DNA of 64,000 bases. It comes from Rhizodiscina lignyota (taxonomy: Eukaryota > Ascomycota > Dothideomycetes > Aulographales > Rhizodiscinaceae). Under the pieces are notes generated by a model that saw only the letters and a list, made by a program, of their open reading frames with translations, ran no database searches and was not told the origin of the DNA. The DNA is taken from the NCBI GenBank assembly GCA_010015805.1, contig ML978123.1, positions 1,674,001 through 1,738,000 on the forward strand. The letters are read 5' to 3'. The position numbers and the translations under genes are program-made. Shown here in pieces: positions 1 to 11,772 of the stretch (its first letter is position 1; the number at the start of each line of letters is the position of its first letter).

Positions 1-454
1 CTTTGAGGTAAGACTGACTGTCTCGAAAAGCCGCGTGGCGCTGATCCGTCTCTCAGCTCGAGCTTGCGAACCCAGAGGTGCCGTGGGATGTACAAGAGCG
101 ATTTTTTGCGAAGCAATCAGGCATAAAAGTTTTCATCAGGCCACGAAAGCATGAGTAGTCATAGTGCCCGTGAACCAAGGGTAGCTTGCAGGACTTCATG
201 AATTGCTACCCCGGTTCGAGAGTGGCAAAAGGGAAAGCTGTAACGCCTAAGAGGAGGCAGTTCCTGCACTTCAATGTAAGCGAGACTATAACAAAAGCTC
301 AGTATTACGTTCTTCGGAGTACATGTAACAGTAACAGACCGTTGAAAAACTTGCGTACTTTTATTGCTGACTCTGAATCATAACTGTTCAGTATTCTGAA
401 AGCAGTGGCTATCCTTTTTCTCATTCTCAAACCTGGTTATCGACTTTTCCGTTC
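1..454. other. Left-edge intergenic stretch, no gene seen
   Basis: Short open frames are present but none has fungal codon character, splice signals or a recognisable motif. It lies downstream of the epoxide hydrolase stop and probably holds its 3' UTR plus unassigned sequence. Confidence 0.5.
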
Positions 455-1758
455 TCAGGCATCTTTCTTGTCTTCATGGTATCCATCCGCGCCGTCCACG
501 ACGCCATACGCCCCGCCGCCTCTCCCAAACATCCTCCGCAAATCTCTCGCAAGTACTTCCGGCCGCTCCCACGCAGCAAAATGCCCTCCGTCACTTGCCC
601 AATTCTCAAAGACAATGTTGCCAAGCGTTCTAGTGAAGGCGCGCGGAATCCCCATGACATCTTTTGGAAATTGAGTCAACCCGAGGGGAACATTGTTCCA
701 CGCAAAGAACGCCTTGTCCGCCGGGATACCATAAGGAGGTGTGGGAGTCTCGGCTTCGAAGTATGTGCGAACAGATGCTCCTGGGCCTGCAGCGGAAAAC
801 CAGTAGATTGAAACCCATGTCAGGATCTCGTCCTCCGTCCAAGGGTAGTTGTCTGTCCAGTGGAGCAACTTCTCGTATATCCAGCCGAGTAGCGCAACTG
901 GAGAGTCCGCGAGGCAGTAAGCTACGGTCTGCGGGCGAGTCTGGTGTATCTTGTAATAAGCATTGCCTGTTGTGATATAGCTCCATGCGCTCTTCAAACC
1001 CTGCCATTCGAACTTGGTCCAAGGGATTATAAGGGCCTGCAAAAGTCGAAGCGGTTGCTTGAGCAAGTTCATGGGATCGAAGAAGACGAAATTGATGTGC
1101 ACGGCTCGCAGGTTTTCATGATAATTTCGGCCCATCATTTGAGTTATTAAGGAACCCCAATCTCCCCTTGGGCTACGTATTCTTTGTATCCAAGAGAAAG
1201 CATCAGCTTGTGGCACACCTCTCCGTAATGCCTCAGATTGAATCCTGTCTGAATGTCGTTGTCATATTAGCATTGAAACTTAACGGACCTTCTGAGCACA
1301 TGTACCTTTGAGACACCTTCGGAGAAACCGTAGTTCGGCAAGCTGGGAGCAACGACATGAAATGCCGGGGAGTCAGCGCCGCCTTCAGTCAGCAATGGCA
1401 AAAGCTTGGTGACTTCTAGAAAGTTGCCAGGCCAACCATGGACGAACAAGAGAGGGATTGCTTCCTTCACCGAAGATCTCTGATGGATAAAATGAATGTC
1501 CAGGTCACCGAATTGATCGGTTGAAACGGTTTCGGTATACATCGGTAAGCGATTGAGAGCTGCTTCGTGGTTTCGCCAGTTCGGAAGATACGTCTTGAGC
1601 CAGTACTCGACCAAGCGATGCATTTCTGATACTGGCACGCCCTGTTCAACGGTGAAGCCAATTGGCTCGTCAGGTAAACGCGCCATCTCCAGCTTCTTCT
1701 GGAGCGTCTCCAAATCAGCATCCGAAACGTTCAACTGAAATGGCATCGGGTTCGGCAT
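455..1758 (-). CDS. Epoxide hydrolase (alpha/beta hydrolase with EHN domain), one-base frameshift at active site
   Basis: Juvenile-hormone/microsomal-type epoxide hydrolases open epoxides to diols through an Asp-Tyr-His mechanism. Exon 1 is 1758-1306 and exon 2 is 1248-455; the 57-nt intron has a GCTAAT branch site. Exon 1 carries the EHN N-terminal domain (MPFQLNVSDADLE...) and the oxyanion motif HGWPG near residue 105. Exon 2 carries the nucleophile motif GDWGS, the cap, and the catalytic-His region GGHFAAWE. The best start is the ATG at 1758; a TTG lies in frame upstream. The two exons total 1247 nt, one short of a multiple of three. The reading frame breaks just before GDWGS, where the minus strand has four G where five would keep the frame ...YVAQGGDWGS. 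The full product would be about 415 aa. This is either a recently inactivated gene or a sequencing indel. Family assignment is firm; functionality is uncertain. Confidence 0.85.
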
Positions 1759-2757
1759 CGTCGGTTTCGAGCAAGGGTTAAGCAAAAAGATTAGATGTGA
1801 ACGAAAGTCTTTGGAAACGCTTGAGTTGAGAAGATCGCTTTGCTAGCAGTCTTCTATTCAATCGGGTGCTGCGCTGGCGGAAGATGAACAGGAGGCAAAG
1901 TAAATCCAGAAGTAACCAAAAAGAGAATACCAAGAACACTGTTTGGATTGGCCGTTATGATGCATCATATGCTTGCAGCTTGTGTTGCCTAAATGGGTTG
2001 TGCCTCGGAGATATTAAATACGAAAGAAAAGGGGTTGTGGAAGAGACAAGACACTTCAAGCGTTCTCATCCTCCATCCTTTCAGCCACTGCACCCTGACG
2101 GTGCAAACTTAAAAGAGACAGACTCCTTCTGTGGGCTTTAAAGCCTAAGTGGTCACACATGTGTTGTCTAATCTTTGCACAGCATTTTTCTGCAAATAAG
2201 AGAAGCACGGAATAAGTACGGAGGACCGCGAATTTGGAAATGACGCTCAAGCCACCCGATATTGCGTGATTGAAGAACGAGGCTCTCTTTAAACCCAATG
2301 CCTGCCGCTCCAACGCCTCGAGGCGATTGCAAAACTTCTCAGACATATTGTCGAACACCTTGACCAGTTTAATAGATCATGTTTTGGAAATTTCTTCTTC
2401 GAGTACCCACATTGTGGTCGCCAGACTGAGTGGCTGGACCAGCCTCAAACACCCCCCCTGTCTTCTATGCGGTAGGAAATGATTGGACCGCCCGAACGCC
2501 TCGCAGCTTCAACTTCAGCTACAAACTTTGCTTGTCCAATTATCATCGTACACACTTATCTTGCGCTACGTAGTTGACGTTATTGTGCTCCATCAGCGAT
2601 TCCCCCGCTCTTTGTGTTGCGCTCTTTCATCGCTGTACAACATCCTCCGTCACCATATTCCCAGGTCTGAACTGAATCAAAAGTCCTATAGAACGTATCC
2701 TCACACTCTGGCACACTTCCTCACATTTTATTGAAGTCCTTCTAGTTTTCCTTCACA
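1759..2757. other. Intergenic region between divergent epoxide hydrolase and DUG3 genes
   Basis: About 1 kb separates the two divergent starts and must contain both promoters. Only short open frames without recognisable motifs occur. A pyrimidine-rich stretch with many CATC/CACA repeats precedes the DUG3 start, as is common in fungal promoters. Confidence 0.5.
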
Positions 2758-3988
2758 ATGTGTCGCTGGTTTGCATACATTTCCCCCGAGGAGCCTTGCT
2801 TGCTCTCAGATGTCCTCATCACCCCTGCCAACGCCATATCAAAACAATGCTCTGAGCACTATCTTCCATACCTCCTCCCGCATGGCGAAGAAAAAGAGCT
2901 CGACGATTCCAGAGACAAGTTGCTGCAGATGCGCAACAGTCTTTTGAATATGGACGGGCTTGGGATTGCCTGGTACACGTCTGCCGCAGAAAATTACGTC
3001 AAATCCGTCCAAGGTCCACGACCAGCGCTGTACAAATCGCAGTCACCTCCTTCGAACGACTTCAATTTCAAGAATTTATGCAACAACACGGAAACTCATT
3101 GTGTTTTCGCACACATCCGCGCTAGCAGTGGTTCACCAGGTATGGTCTCAGATCCTTCTGGATATCCTCGTCGATCACATGCAGCTAATGCGAATGGTAG
3201 TGACACAAGTCAATTCCCACCGTAAGTCCAGGGCCAGGTCCAGAGATAGAGGCTAGTGGTAACTTACTTGCTTGCCAGCATTTGTGTTTGGAAGACATGT
3301 GTTCATGTAAGCTTGAGCACCGCGGTGTCAGCCAATGTGGTACTATACTAAGTGAAACCGTAGGCACAATGGCGTTATTTCCAACTTCGTCGACATTCGT
3401 CGTGACATGAGCGACAAGCTCAGCTATGATGCTTATGCAAATATTCTTGGCTCCACCGATAGCGAGCATGCCGCTGCGCTCTATATGACGCATCTGACGG
3501 CCGGACAAGGCATGGACACCTGGAATAATGAGTATCCTCTATCAGACATGCTGAAAGCAATGACGAAGACTGTGATCGATATCATGGAACTCCAGCACAA
3601 AACTCTCGGTAAGAAGGCAGCTCCAAACTCCCTGAACTTCTGCGCAACCTCCGGCAAGAGGATGGTGGCCATACGCTTCCGCAACCATGCGACCGAGCAA
3701 CCTCCAAGTCTGTATTGGAGTGAGTTTGCTGGCCGCACTCTCAATCAGAAGTACCCCGGCCAACCAGATTCGCCAACGGCCGTCAACGAGGAAGCGATTA
3801 AGGGAGATGATGAGAGGATTGGAAAACATACGATCATTGCGAGTGAACCAACCACGTACGACGAAAAGGAGTGGCACTTGATACAAAAGAATCATGCTCT
3901 CACAGTTGATGAGCGTGGAGTCGAGACCGAAGTTCCAATCGAATATGATCCGAAGCTCAATGCTGCAGATCCATCGGCGAGTGGCTAA
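2758..3988 (+). CDS. Class II glutamine amidotransferase, DUG3-type
   Basis: Dug3 is the amidotransferase subunit of the cytosolic Dug2-Dug3 complex that starts glutathione degradation in yeast. The protein begins MCRWFAYISP. Cys2 is the N-terminal nucleophile exposed after removal of Met, as in all class II (Ntn) amidotransferases, so the start at 2758 is certain. Four exons fit perfectly: 2758-3139, 3201-3221, 3279-3306 and 3364-3988, including micro-exons of 21 and 28 nt, totalling 351 aa. The spliced core reads FAHIRASSG, then VNSHPFVFGRHVFMHNGVISNF, which is the substrate-pocket signature of the family. Length and C-terminus match filamentous fungal homologues as I know them. No DUG1 or DUG2 neighbour is present. 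It is confidently assigned to the family; the exact pathway role is inferred from yeast. Confidence 0.9.
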
Positions 3989-4625
3989 CTTCCCCCCATT
4001 CAGAGAAGAAACAAAATCAAGACAGTCCCTATACCCTAATGAGTATTTCAGAAATGTCATTTGGTTTTTAACATGTCACTCCAGTGATTGTATCGTCTCA
4101 TACCCCTCACCTCGTCAAATCGATGTTTATTGGTGACTGGCTGGACTGTGCGCAAGATCAAAGGATAACGTTCCTGTAGCAAGTTCCGACACGTCCGACG
4201 GCATTTAAAGCATTTCGAAAGTTTATATGCCCATCACAATGTGGGTTAAGCGCTGATGGTCACTGATTTTCATTCCGCGGACATCGGCTGTCGGCCACTG
4301 GCCCACTACATGACCGTACAGCAGAGCGGCTCTCGAGTGTAGCGCAAACAGATCGGGCTCGGTATGCACACTCAGGTCGCCGAGTTCCTTCATCCAGCTC
4401 ATGTTGGGCACACCGCTTTGCCGCTCGTCAGACCCTACTGTTTCACTCCTTTAAATTTGACCTTTCTCATTTGTGCCAATTTCTCATACATATAAACCGC
4501 AACCACGACACTGCAAATCAACTGTTCTTCACAACACTTGAAGTTTCTGTTTGCTCTAGTCACTTATCGAAAGCTATTTACCCTTTTCTCTCATATTAGA
4601 GACGATCCTGTCCTGTTTATATACA
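3989..4625. other. Intergenic, DUG3 terminator and DUF1275 promoter
   Basis: No gene is recognised. A short minus-strand open frame at 4223-4411 has no motif. The last 180 nt are CT-rich and AT-rich like a fungal 5' UTR. Confidence 0.5.
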
Positions 4626-5566
4626 ATGGGACATCCAGCAGAAGGAGTTCTCGCCAATGACCCACCAATAGCGCTTGTTGAAGAGCGCAAAAGCAGCGAG
4701 ATGAGCTCGAGGCAGCTCAGCATACAAGACCAATCAAAAGAGAATCCTTCAAGTACAAGTGAAGCTTCAACCAAAGAACGACTTGTCTCCCACCTCAGTG
4801 CTCCAATTCGCGTCAGCTTCCTAGCTGAGCTCGAGCTCATTCTCCTCACATTCGCCACAGGTATCCAAGATGCAACCACCTTCCCAGACTACCATTGCTT
4901 CGCGTCCAACCAAACCGGCAATACTGTTATGCTCGCACTCTCCACCACGGTACCCGGCCTGGCAGGAACGCTCTTCATAACTGAGAACATTGGCGTCAGT
5001 CTCGCCCTTTTCCTCGCCGGCGGCTGGATCACAGGCCAAATCAGCCATCACTTCGTGAACAAGCGGAGCAGGTGGTGGCTACTGTTGTGCAATTTCTTGC
5101 AGACGGTGCTAGTGTTTGGCGCGGCGGCCATACAGTTCAAGTTCGGCGTGCAAAGGGAAGGTTCGCGCGCGCTCGCAGTTCTGGCACTGCTGGCGTTTGC
5201 GTCTGGGAGTCAGGTTGTGCAATCGAGGAGTTTGGCGATGACCGAGATATCGACAGCCATGGCGACGGCTGCCTGGGTTGACTTGTGCGTCTCGTAACCC
5301 GTTTGCCTGACTTTCGTGGAGATTGCTAATGGGCTAACAGAATGATCGATTCACGACTCTTCCATCTCAAGAACAGGCCCAGGAACCGTCGTGCCTTCTT
5401 CCTAATCGCCCTCGTATGTGGGAGCTTCGTCGGCGCGGCATTGTACCGTAGCGCGGGTTCTGCATGGGCAATATTCGTCTCCGCCGCAGCGAAGCTTATC
5501 GTGACTGTGCTCTACTTGTTCAACTCACCGGAAAAGAAACAGCCGAGCAATGGAGATGTGTGCTGA
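4626..5566 (+). CDS. DUF1275 (YoaK-type) membrane protein
   Basis: This is a 294-aa multi-pass membrane protein of the DUF1275 family, whose function is unknown. Exon 1 is 4626-5284 and exon 2 is 5341-5566, with a GTGCGT donor and a CTAACAG acceptor. After a charged, Ser-rich N-terminus of about 60 residues come the family signatures TGIQDATTFPDYHCFASNQTGN and GGWITGQISHH. Five or six hydrophobic segments follow, with a short second-exon tail containing NRPRNRRAFFL and a last membrane segment. The conserved T-G-x-x-D-A...F..NQTGN block is what identifies the family. Substrate is unknown and neighbours give no hint. Confidence 0.85.
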
Positions 5567-6985
5567 GAGGCGAGATTATCGGTTAGAACGGAAGGTTTGA
5601 GGTGGTTGGCAGAGCATGGAGTCGATCGGAAAAGGGTCAAACGGGAGTACCCGAAAACGCCACGACGGCTGTCGGGGACGACTGCCGAGTATCAGGCTTG
5701 TAGAAGGCGTTACACAACAGCGAGTTTGGTAATTTCTCCCTTATAGAATAATTTGTTTGGTCTAGCGATTTAGCGTTGCGTCTATGTTAGAGATTCAAAG
5801 GGGTCGGAGCACCAGATCAGGTCTTTTCTTTAGTTAGACTTCTATCCTAATGGCTTGAATATTTCTTTCCGGTACTCGCTCCTCGCATTAGATGAAGCTA
5901 CTCGGTTACGTCACACCGCAAATGGGTGGCCTTTCCACTTGGCAGCAAAGCAGGGGAAGAACAGACATTGCATGTTGCTTTGGTGAAAGCACCAAATTGT
6001 ATATTGCTTGATATATACACGAAGCGATAGTATTTTCGACTTCGACTTACGGGGTAGAAGCAATACCATTGCCTCCGACCTCTCCTTATTGTTTGTACCG
6101 TCCTTTCTTTTGGACTAGAAATTTATTTACAAGGACTATGTTCATGCCTGGTCCTACGGGTGCAGAGATTGACGTGAGATATCGCACTTGCTAATGTCGG
6201 GCGACGTTGGACGACTATGCAGGCGAATTTCATGTCACCAACCAACGCTCACCCCCGGGTCGAGTGTGCATGAGATGCACATTGTCTTCCGAATGCCAGG
6301 ATTGTACTCCGTAGATTGTGCGGCGTGTTGTCCTGACTCCTGCGGCCTGCCACGGGGAGCTTCCTATTTTAGGCTGAAATTTTGTTCGGCGACCATCGTA
6401 TCATCGTATGTATTGTCCTTGCGCACAGATGTTTCTCTCCCTGACTCGCATACACTGTTACTGTAGCTGGTAGTCTTTGATTGTACAAAACGTCGGTCTT
6501 TTACTCGAGCTGCACTGTCGACTTGTACCACACTGAAGTGTAAATTATTGTTCTTCCGTTCAGATTTCACAGCTGCTTTACTATTCGTGATCTTGTTGAT
6601 TGTGGCCTTTGCACTTCCTGTCCTCAGGCACAATTGATTTGCAGCTTATGCTTGCTCGAAGAAAACTTCTTCCGCTCAGTTCACACTACTCGGACGCAAA
6701 CTCTGGTCGCTTACAGTTGTTCTTCTTTAGAGGACACCAATTGATCGTCTCTCTCTTGCCGGACGCGTCTGGTAAGTTTCTTTCCCAAGTTCGAGACCAC
6801 CATCCACCAACACCTTGTCTGTGGCAAGAGTCTCCCCGTGGCACCGCGTTTGCTGTTGTATAAAAGCCAGCTCTTCAGCTCATCCCGGGTATTCAATGTC
6901 AAGGTAACCCAGTCAAAACTTTCGCTCGAGGTTCGATACAGAGACCTAAAGTGTGGTGCATGTAAATGGTGTGTTCAACAACATT
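5567..6985. other. 1.4 kb intergenic region with no recognised gene
   Basis: The region holds 3' ends of two convergent genes plus about 1 kb of sequence with only short, motif-free open frames on both strands. A non-coding RNA or degraded sequence cannot be excluded. I see no inverted terminal repeats. Confidence 0.45.
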
Positions 6986-9201
6986 TTACCCAACTTGCGC
7001 TTGTTGGATATCCGACGACCACATCTGGTCAGCCCAATCCCACAGAAGTCCTTGTTGATTGTAATATGGATGCAAAGGCGTCGCCGAGCTTGGTCCTTGA
7101 ATCGGTGCTGTGTTATCCATAAGGGGATTCATCCAACCCAAATCGGGCTGTTCCGCCGATGACTGAGACTCGAATGGGGTAGTACTGACCCTGAAATCGG
7201 ACGCAGTTGGAATTGCTCCGCCCGCAGCTGTAGAAGGAATCTGTAGAGGTCCCCCCACTACATCCTGATCCTCCGTGTCGCTTGTGTCATGCTCGTCGAG
7301 GACTGCCGCAAGAGTGGCATGACTTGAAGTCAAAGGGCTCGTCTGCCCTTCTCTCGGAGACTCAACGTCACTTTGAGTCCCATCAAGATGTCGTATCATA
7401 TTTGCAATGTCCTTTTGCTATTTTCTCGAGTCAGCCTTAGTTGATATAGTTGTCGCTTAATTGAGAATGATAAGAGCGGAAGAGGTCTTTAGACGTACGA
7501 TGGTGATCATGGTTGGATACAGCTTTGAGAGTCTGCTCAAGGTTTCCGAAAATGCGCGCAGATAGCATAGCCCTAAGGCGGGATCCAGTCCGCTTGGAAG
7601 ACCTTTTGTGAAACGATGGCATGCATACAATATGGCGCATGAGCACTGATACAAGCATACTGCAATAGACGGGTCGCTAACGTAGACGTCTTTCACAATG
7701 TCATAAGTCGTCAAAACGAGCTCTCCAACAGCAATTGCATGATCGAGTCCTTTATCCTGACAGTATTTGCTGTATTCGCTGGATACGGCGTTAAGAACAG
7801 CAGGTTTCACAGCCTCTTTGAATCCAGGCGTGAGGATTCGGTAGAGATCACAGTGGCACTGATGCCACCATATGTGTAACATGATGAAATCGGTCCGTCT
7901 TGATGAAAATGCACGAACCTCAACGGCTCGAGGGCTGAAAAGAAATTCTTTCGGAAGGGTATCGAAGATTTCCGCAAGATCGTTCTCAAACTTTTCCATT
8001 TCATGCCTCGAATGCTCAGGATTGAGACCGTTGAGAATTATGTTTTTTGTGTATCTGAATAGTCGTTAGCTCGGGATACAAGGAGTTTCTGGTGTATGCA
8101 CTACCGTAATATCCGATGGCGGACGTCGATGACCCTCAAGATACAAGCTTGGGCAGAGAGAGAAACTTCTGAGGTTGAAGGACTCGCCAGGCTCCCCGTC
8201 TGGACTGGCGTATCAAACTCGAAATATCGTTCTCTACAGGGAAGCTGGACGTGGATGGTGTCTGCTTCACACAGAGTGTATTCAACCATGCCTCCGGCAC
8301 ACATTTTATCAAAGGCAAAAATTGACCACATCAGTCTCCGCCGGCTTTCTTGCGCCGTAAATGATGCGGCAGCATTTTCCCAGTGTAAGCGCATGGCATA
8401 CGCAGCACGTACAGCAATAGCCAGGAGGTTGAAAACTTTTCCAAACTGCTGATCCGCTGCTCGATCGAACAAGACAATCATTAATGTCTGCAGATGGCTT
8501 AAAGATATATGACCGATATTCTGTAAGACAGCAGTTTCCGCTCGGTCAGTCCACGAAGACTTGTAGTCGCTCGCTATCTCTTCGCCCAAGAATCGTGCCG
8601 AGGCTCCGCATATCGCCCATGTCAAATAAGATGGAACCTGCCCAGCCGACCATGCCTGCAAGAAGTCTGCTCGGTGCAGAAAGTTGAAGACGGGTATTGG
8701 ATAGATATACTCAAAGAACGCATCGATGAGCTGGCGGGCCAAGTTTGGTTCATTGCTCATCGTTCCATTGAGCGAAGGGTCTTGCATGGCTGGGGAAAGT
8801 GCTCCTGCGCTGCTTACCGGTCGTTCGACTGAAGCAGCTGAGGTTGATATGTCCATAGCAGGCGAATTGGTGGCTATCCGTGAGTCGTCCTCTGTAGACT
8901 GTCCCTGTTTTCTCTGCCGCTTTGAAGGAACGTATCTACACTCGATATCCCGCTCCCGACATCGGCGGCAACTTGGTTCTTCACCCGTGCATCGCGCCTT
9001 CTGGGCGTGGCAAGCAATACATGCTCGCCCAACGCGGATCTTCGTTACAGCAGGCCAGTCGCTCGGGGAAGGTGTTGTTGATCCAAAAGCTGCCGATCTT
9101 GATAATGAGCATGGAAAACCAAGGCGTGTACATGCAGCGCAGCCAGCAGAAGTAGTCCGGCACCGAACCTTTCTTTGGCGACACTGGATACATGCGGGCA
9201 T
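6986..9201 (-). CDS. Fungal transcription factor with two tandem Zn2Cys6 clusters
   Basis: DNA-binding regulator of the Zn2Cys6 class. Exons are 9201-8105, 8054-7499 and 7417-6986 (694 aa from the ATG at 9201), each bounded by good donor, branch and acceptor signals. Cluster 1 (Cys 4, 7, 14, 21, 24, 31) and cluster 2 (Cys 61, 64, 71, 78, 81, 88) both fit C-x2-C-x6-C-x6-C-x2-C-x6-C, separated by a 29-residue Ser/Pro linker. A basic RKRQRKQ-like stretch and a disordered linker follow. The middle (LIDAFFEYIYPIPVFNFLHRADF... and RRRLMWSIFAFDKMC) is the fungal-specific TF regulatory domain. Upstream in frame the genomic sequence reads GRDHLKRHGKS, the second half of a C2H2 finger, just after a possible acceptor (CTAACGATCAG). 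A 5' exon may therefore be missing from this model. Target genes are unknown. Confidence 0.85.
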
Positions 9202-9896
9202 GGCAATTGACTTTCCGTGTCGCTTCAGATGGTCACGCCCCGAACTGATCGTTAGTGGTAAGCAGGAGCATCTCAATCAGCTTATTCTTTGCGATCTGCA
9301 AGATATGAGTACACGAAGTGTGCGTAAGACGGTGAGAAAGCGTTTAAAGTGAAGCTCATGCTTTCTGTGGAGTCCATAAGATATGACGAGTCTGTGCACG
9401 ATGGCGGAGGCGAGGACTCGCTTGCTCGAGAACGACCCCTGCCGTTTTCGGAACGCTAACGTGCGCCTAGCCGATTTCCGGCCTCCTTATTTGCCTGCTC
9501 TTCAGTCTTCTTCCTACTGTTGCTCGGCCGACAGCGCAGATAGATCATGTTTCTACGTATATGTTATTCAGGATCATGATATCTATGTACAAACCATCTT
9601 TTCATGAACTTAGAAAGTAGAATAGAAGTGGTAGCATCTCAAGATCGCCCTTCACGCATACCGTGCAGTACAATGATATTATTAAGTAGAAGCAAAACAC
9701 GATGCTCTTTAATCAAAACTTAGGAGACAATATACTAAAAATCTACCTATGACGATATTGCCGTGAGATCCACACCACTAAGTGGTTACGATTCGTGCAG
9801 ATATCCCGGCGGGAAGATTGCCGAGCTTATGTATGAAGTTCTGCACAATGCTCCTCCTGAACATCTTAACTTTATCATTCCCATTGCAAAAACAAG
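9202..9896. other. Divergent promoter region between double zinc-cluster TF and Dabb gene
   Basis: It contains the possible extra 5' coding sequence of the regulator (to about 9260, ending at a CTAAC...CAG acceptor) and otherwise AT-rich sequence with no recognisable gene. I could not find an exon carrying the first Cys pair of a C2H2 finger. Confidence 0.45.
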
Positions 9897-10360
9897 ATGC
9901 CGGTCTATCACATTGGTGCTATATTCTCACTTGTTTGATCTAGAATACAGTGTCTAACAGATATTCATAGTGCTGTTCAAACTGAAGCCCGGAACTTCTC
10001 CGGAAAAGATCGAGGAGATGAAGGCGACTGGGTCAGCCATGGTCGGCCAAGTCCCAGGTACCTACTGAATTGCAGAGGAATTAACTACCTTCACGCTGTA
10101 CTAATTGCTTGGAGGTCTCATAAAATTCGATTGCGCCCCACCGCTTGCGAGTACGGCTCACAGGGCAAAGGGCTTTGACCTGGGAGTAGTGGCGGTTTTG
10201 GAAAAGGCTTCAGACGTTGCCGTTTATGCCGATCATCCAGCACATCTCAAGTAAGGATATTCTTCTGTCTAAAGCGTTTCTAATATCAATCTTTTGTAGG
10301 GTGCATAAAATGCGGGAGGCTATCTGCGATGACACGCTGGCTTATGATCTCGAATATTAA
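9897..10360 (+). CDS. Stress-responsive A/B barrel (Dabb) domain protein
   Basis: A 100-aa single-domain protein of the dimeric alpha+beta barrel family. Members are small stress-related or ligand-binding proteins in plants and fungi; their biochemical role is mostly unknown. The gene is split into four short exons: 9897-9915, 9971-10057, 10115-10250 and 10300-10360, totalling 303 nt. The spliced protein begins MPVYHIVLFKLKPG, the typical first strand of the fold. It continues with helix SPEKIEEMKATGSAMVGQVPGL, strand KFDCAPP, and the signature FDLGVVAVLEKASDVAVYADHPAHLKVHK, then a C-terminal DDTLAYDLEY. The first exon codes for only six residues plus one base, so automatic prediction may miss it. 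No operon-like partner is apparent; the next gene is a secreted peptidase. Confidence 0.88.
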
Positions 10361-11772
10361 TCTTGCGTTGCACGCACTGCGCAATGACCACATCAATTTT
10401 CAGAGGAAGAACCGTAGAATCATTTTAACCAATGTGAATTGATGCACTTGAATGTATTCGCAAACCGATGTATACTCTGAACCTGCCCATTACTCTCCTT
10501 GCACCCTCTGGAGAATTCCACTGAATATGCTCGTCTATGGAGGAAGATGAACACTGTCGCCGCTGCATCAGGATATATCGAGCATGCTCTTCGCTCTCAT
10601 CATTTCATCAGTGTAATGAATCCCAAATATTCCAAAACAACAAGCAGAAGCGCCAGCCAGAACGATGACTTCACAGGCAATACCGATCTCTTAGAACATC
10701 AAGGGTGATTTGGCTTGGTAGAACTTGAAAGACTGCAACAAGAAACGGATTTTACTTTTCAGTGTAAGCGTGAGCGTACTGAAATCTCAGTATAATATGC
10801 GTTAGATGGTGCTTATCCGAGATTGCAAACTCACAATGAATACAATTCGTCTTTACTGAAGAGGATGTCGAGCTGTTGTGGTGGAGGATTTTTTGATACA
10901 CTCGGGGGTGTTCGGAGATTGCTCCCGGCCTCAGCTCACCTCATCACGAGGAGAACATCAATGTCTCCCTTTAACGGGATGAAGATGCTGACTGGACGAC
11001 AGACCTCTCCTATCCTCTCGCTGAACTGCTTCTTAGGTGTTCGTGCTCTTAATCAGTTGAATTCTTTGAAACTTTCGATGCACTTGGCAACCCCGAGATC
11101 GCGTCCCTTTCATCTTCAACTCTTAAACGACTCCGTTGCCATACGACTACGCTGGATCCGTTCCGTGGTGCGCCGTGCCTTGCATGTTATCTGCCAAAGG
11201 ATCAATACACATCTTTCCGATCGGCGCTGGTTCTGCACATTTCAGACGGTATCACAGACTCCGCCATTGCTTCTCAAGGTTCGGGGAGATATCGAGATAG
11301 CGAGGGCATGGGAATTCACCTAAAGCGGCTAGCAAAATGTGTCGAGCTTCCAATTCCAAGACAGGTTGTCTGCACGCTCCCAACACAAACCAGGACTCTT
11401 TTCGTATCGTCTTCTTGATCAGGATTTCGATGACTAGCATCACCGCCCGAATTACAAATTCAATGCCGCCATGCCGCCGCAATTCCATGTCTATAACGAA
11501 ATAGCTTTGTCGCGCGATTTTCTATACTGATGGTGCCATTACTCGATGTCGATCGATTCAGTATCCTTCCTGTCCGATTAAGGAAGCTGTGATGCCTCGT
11601 AGGCATTAGCCTAAACTTCAATTCTTCTCTTATCATGTTTTAACAATTGACATCGCACGAAAACGTACCTTTCCATTCATCACTCTTTCATGACTGGTGC
11701 GCTGAACTACTCGCATTCTCCAGACACTTTCATATCTCGGCGGCAGGCATTCAATACTTATATCAGAGTGAA
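10361..11772. other. 1.4 kb region with a possible decayed coding stretch
   Basis: No intact gene is recognised. On the plus strand a frame is open for about 120 codons from roughly 11056 to 11420 (EFFETFDALGNPEIASLS..., ending LFVSSS). It is preceded by a stop and a possible TTAATCAG acceptor. It reads more protein-like than its surroundings but has no motif I know and no clear start. The last 100 nt before 11773 are the peptidase leader region. Confidence 0.35.

Noticed and set aside
10823-11323. 166-codon plus-strand frame taken as a gene
   Set aside because: It lacks an ATG start and its translation is irregular; the overlapping frame from about 11056 reads more protein-like, but neither is convincing.
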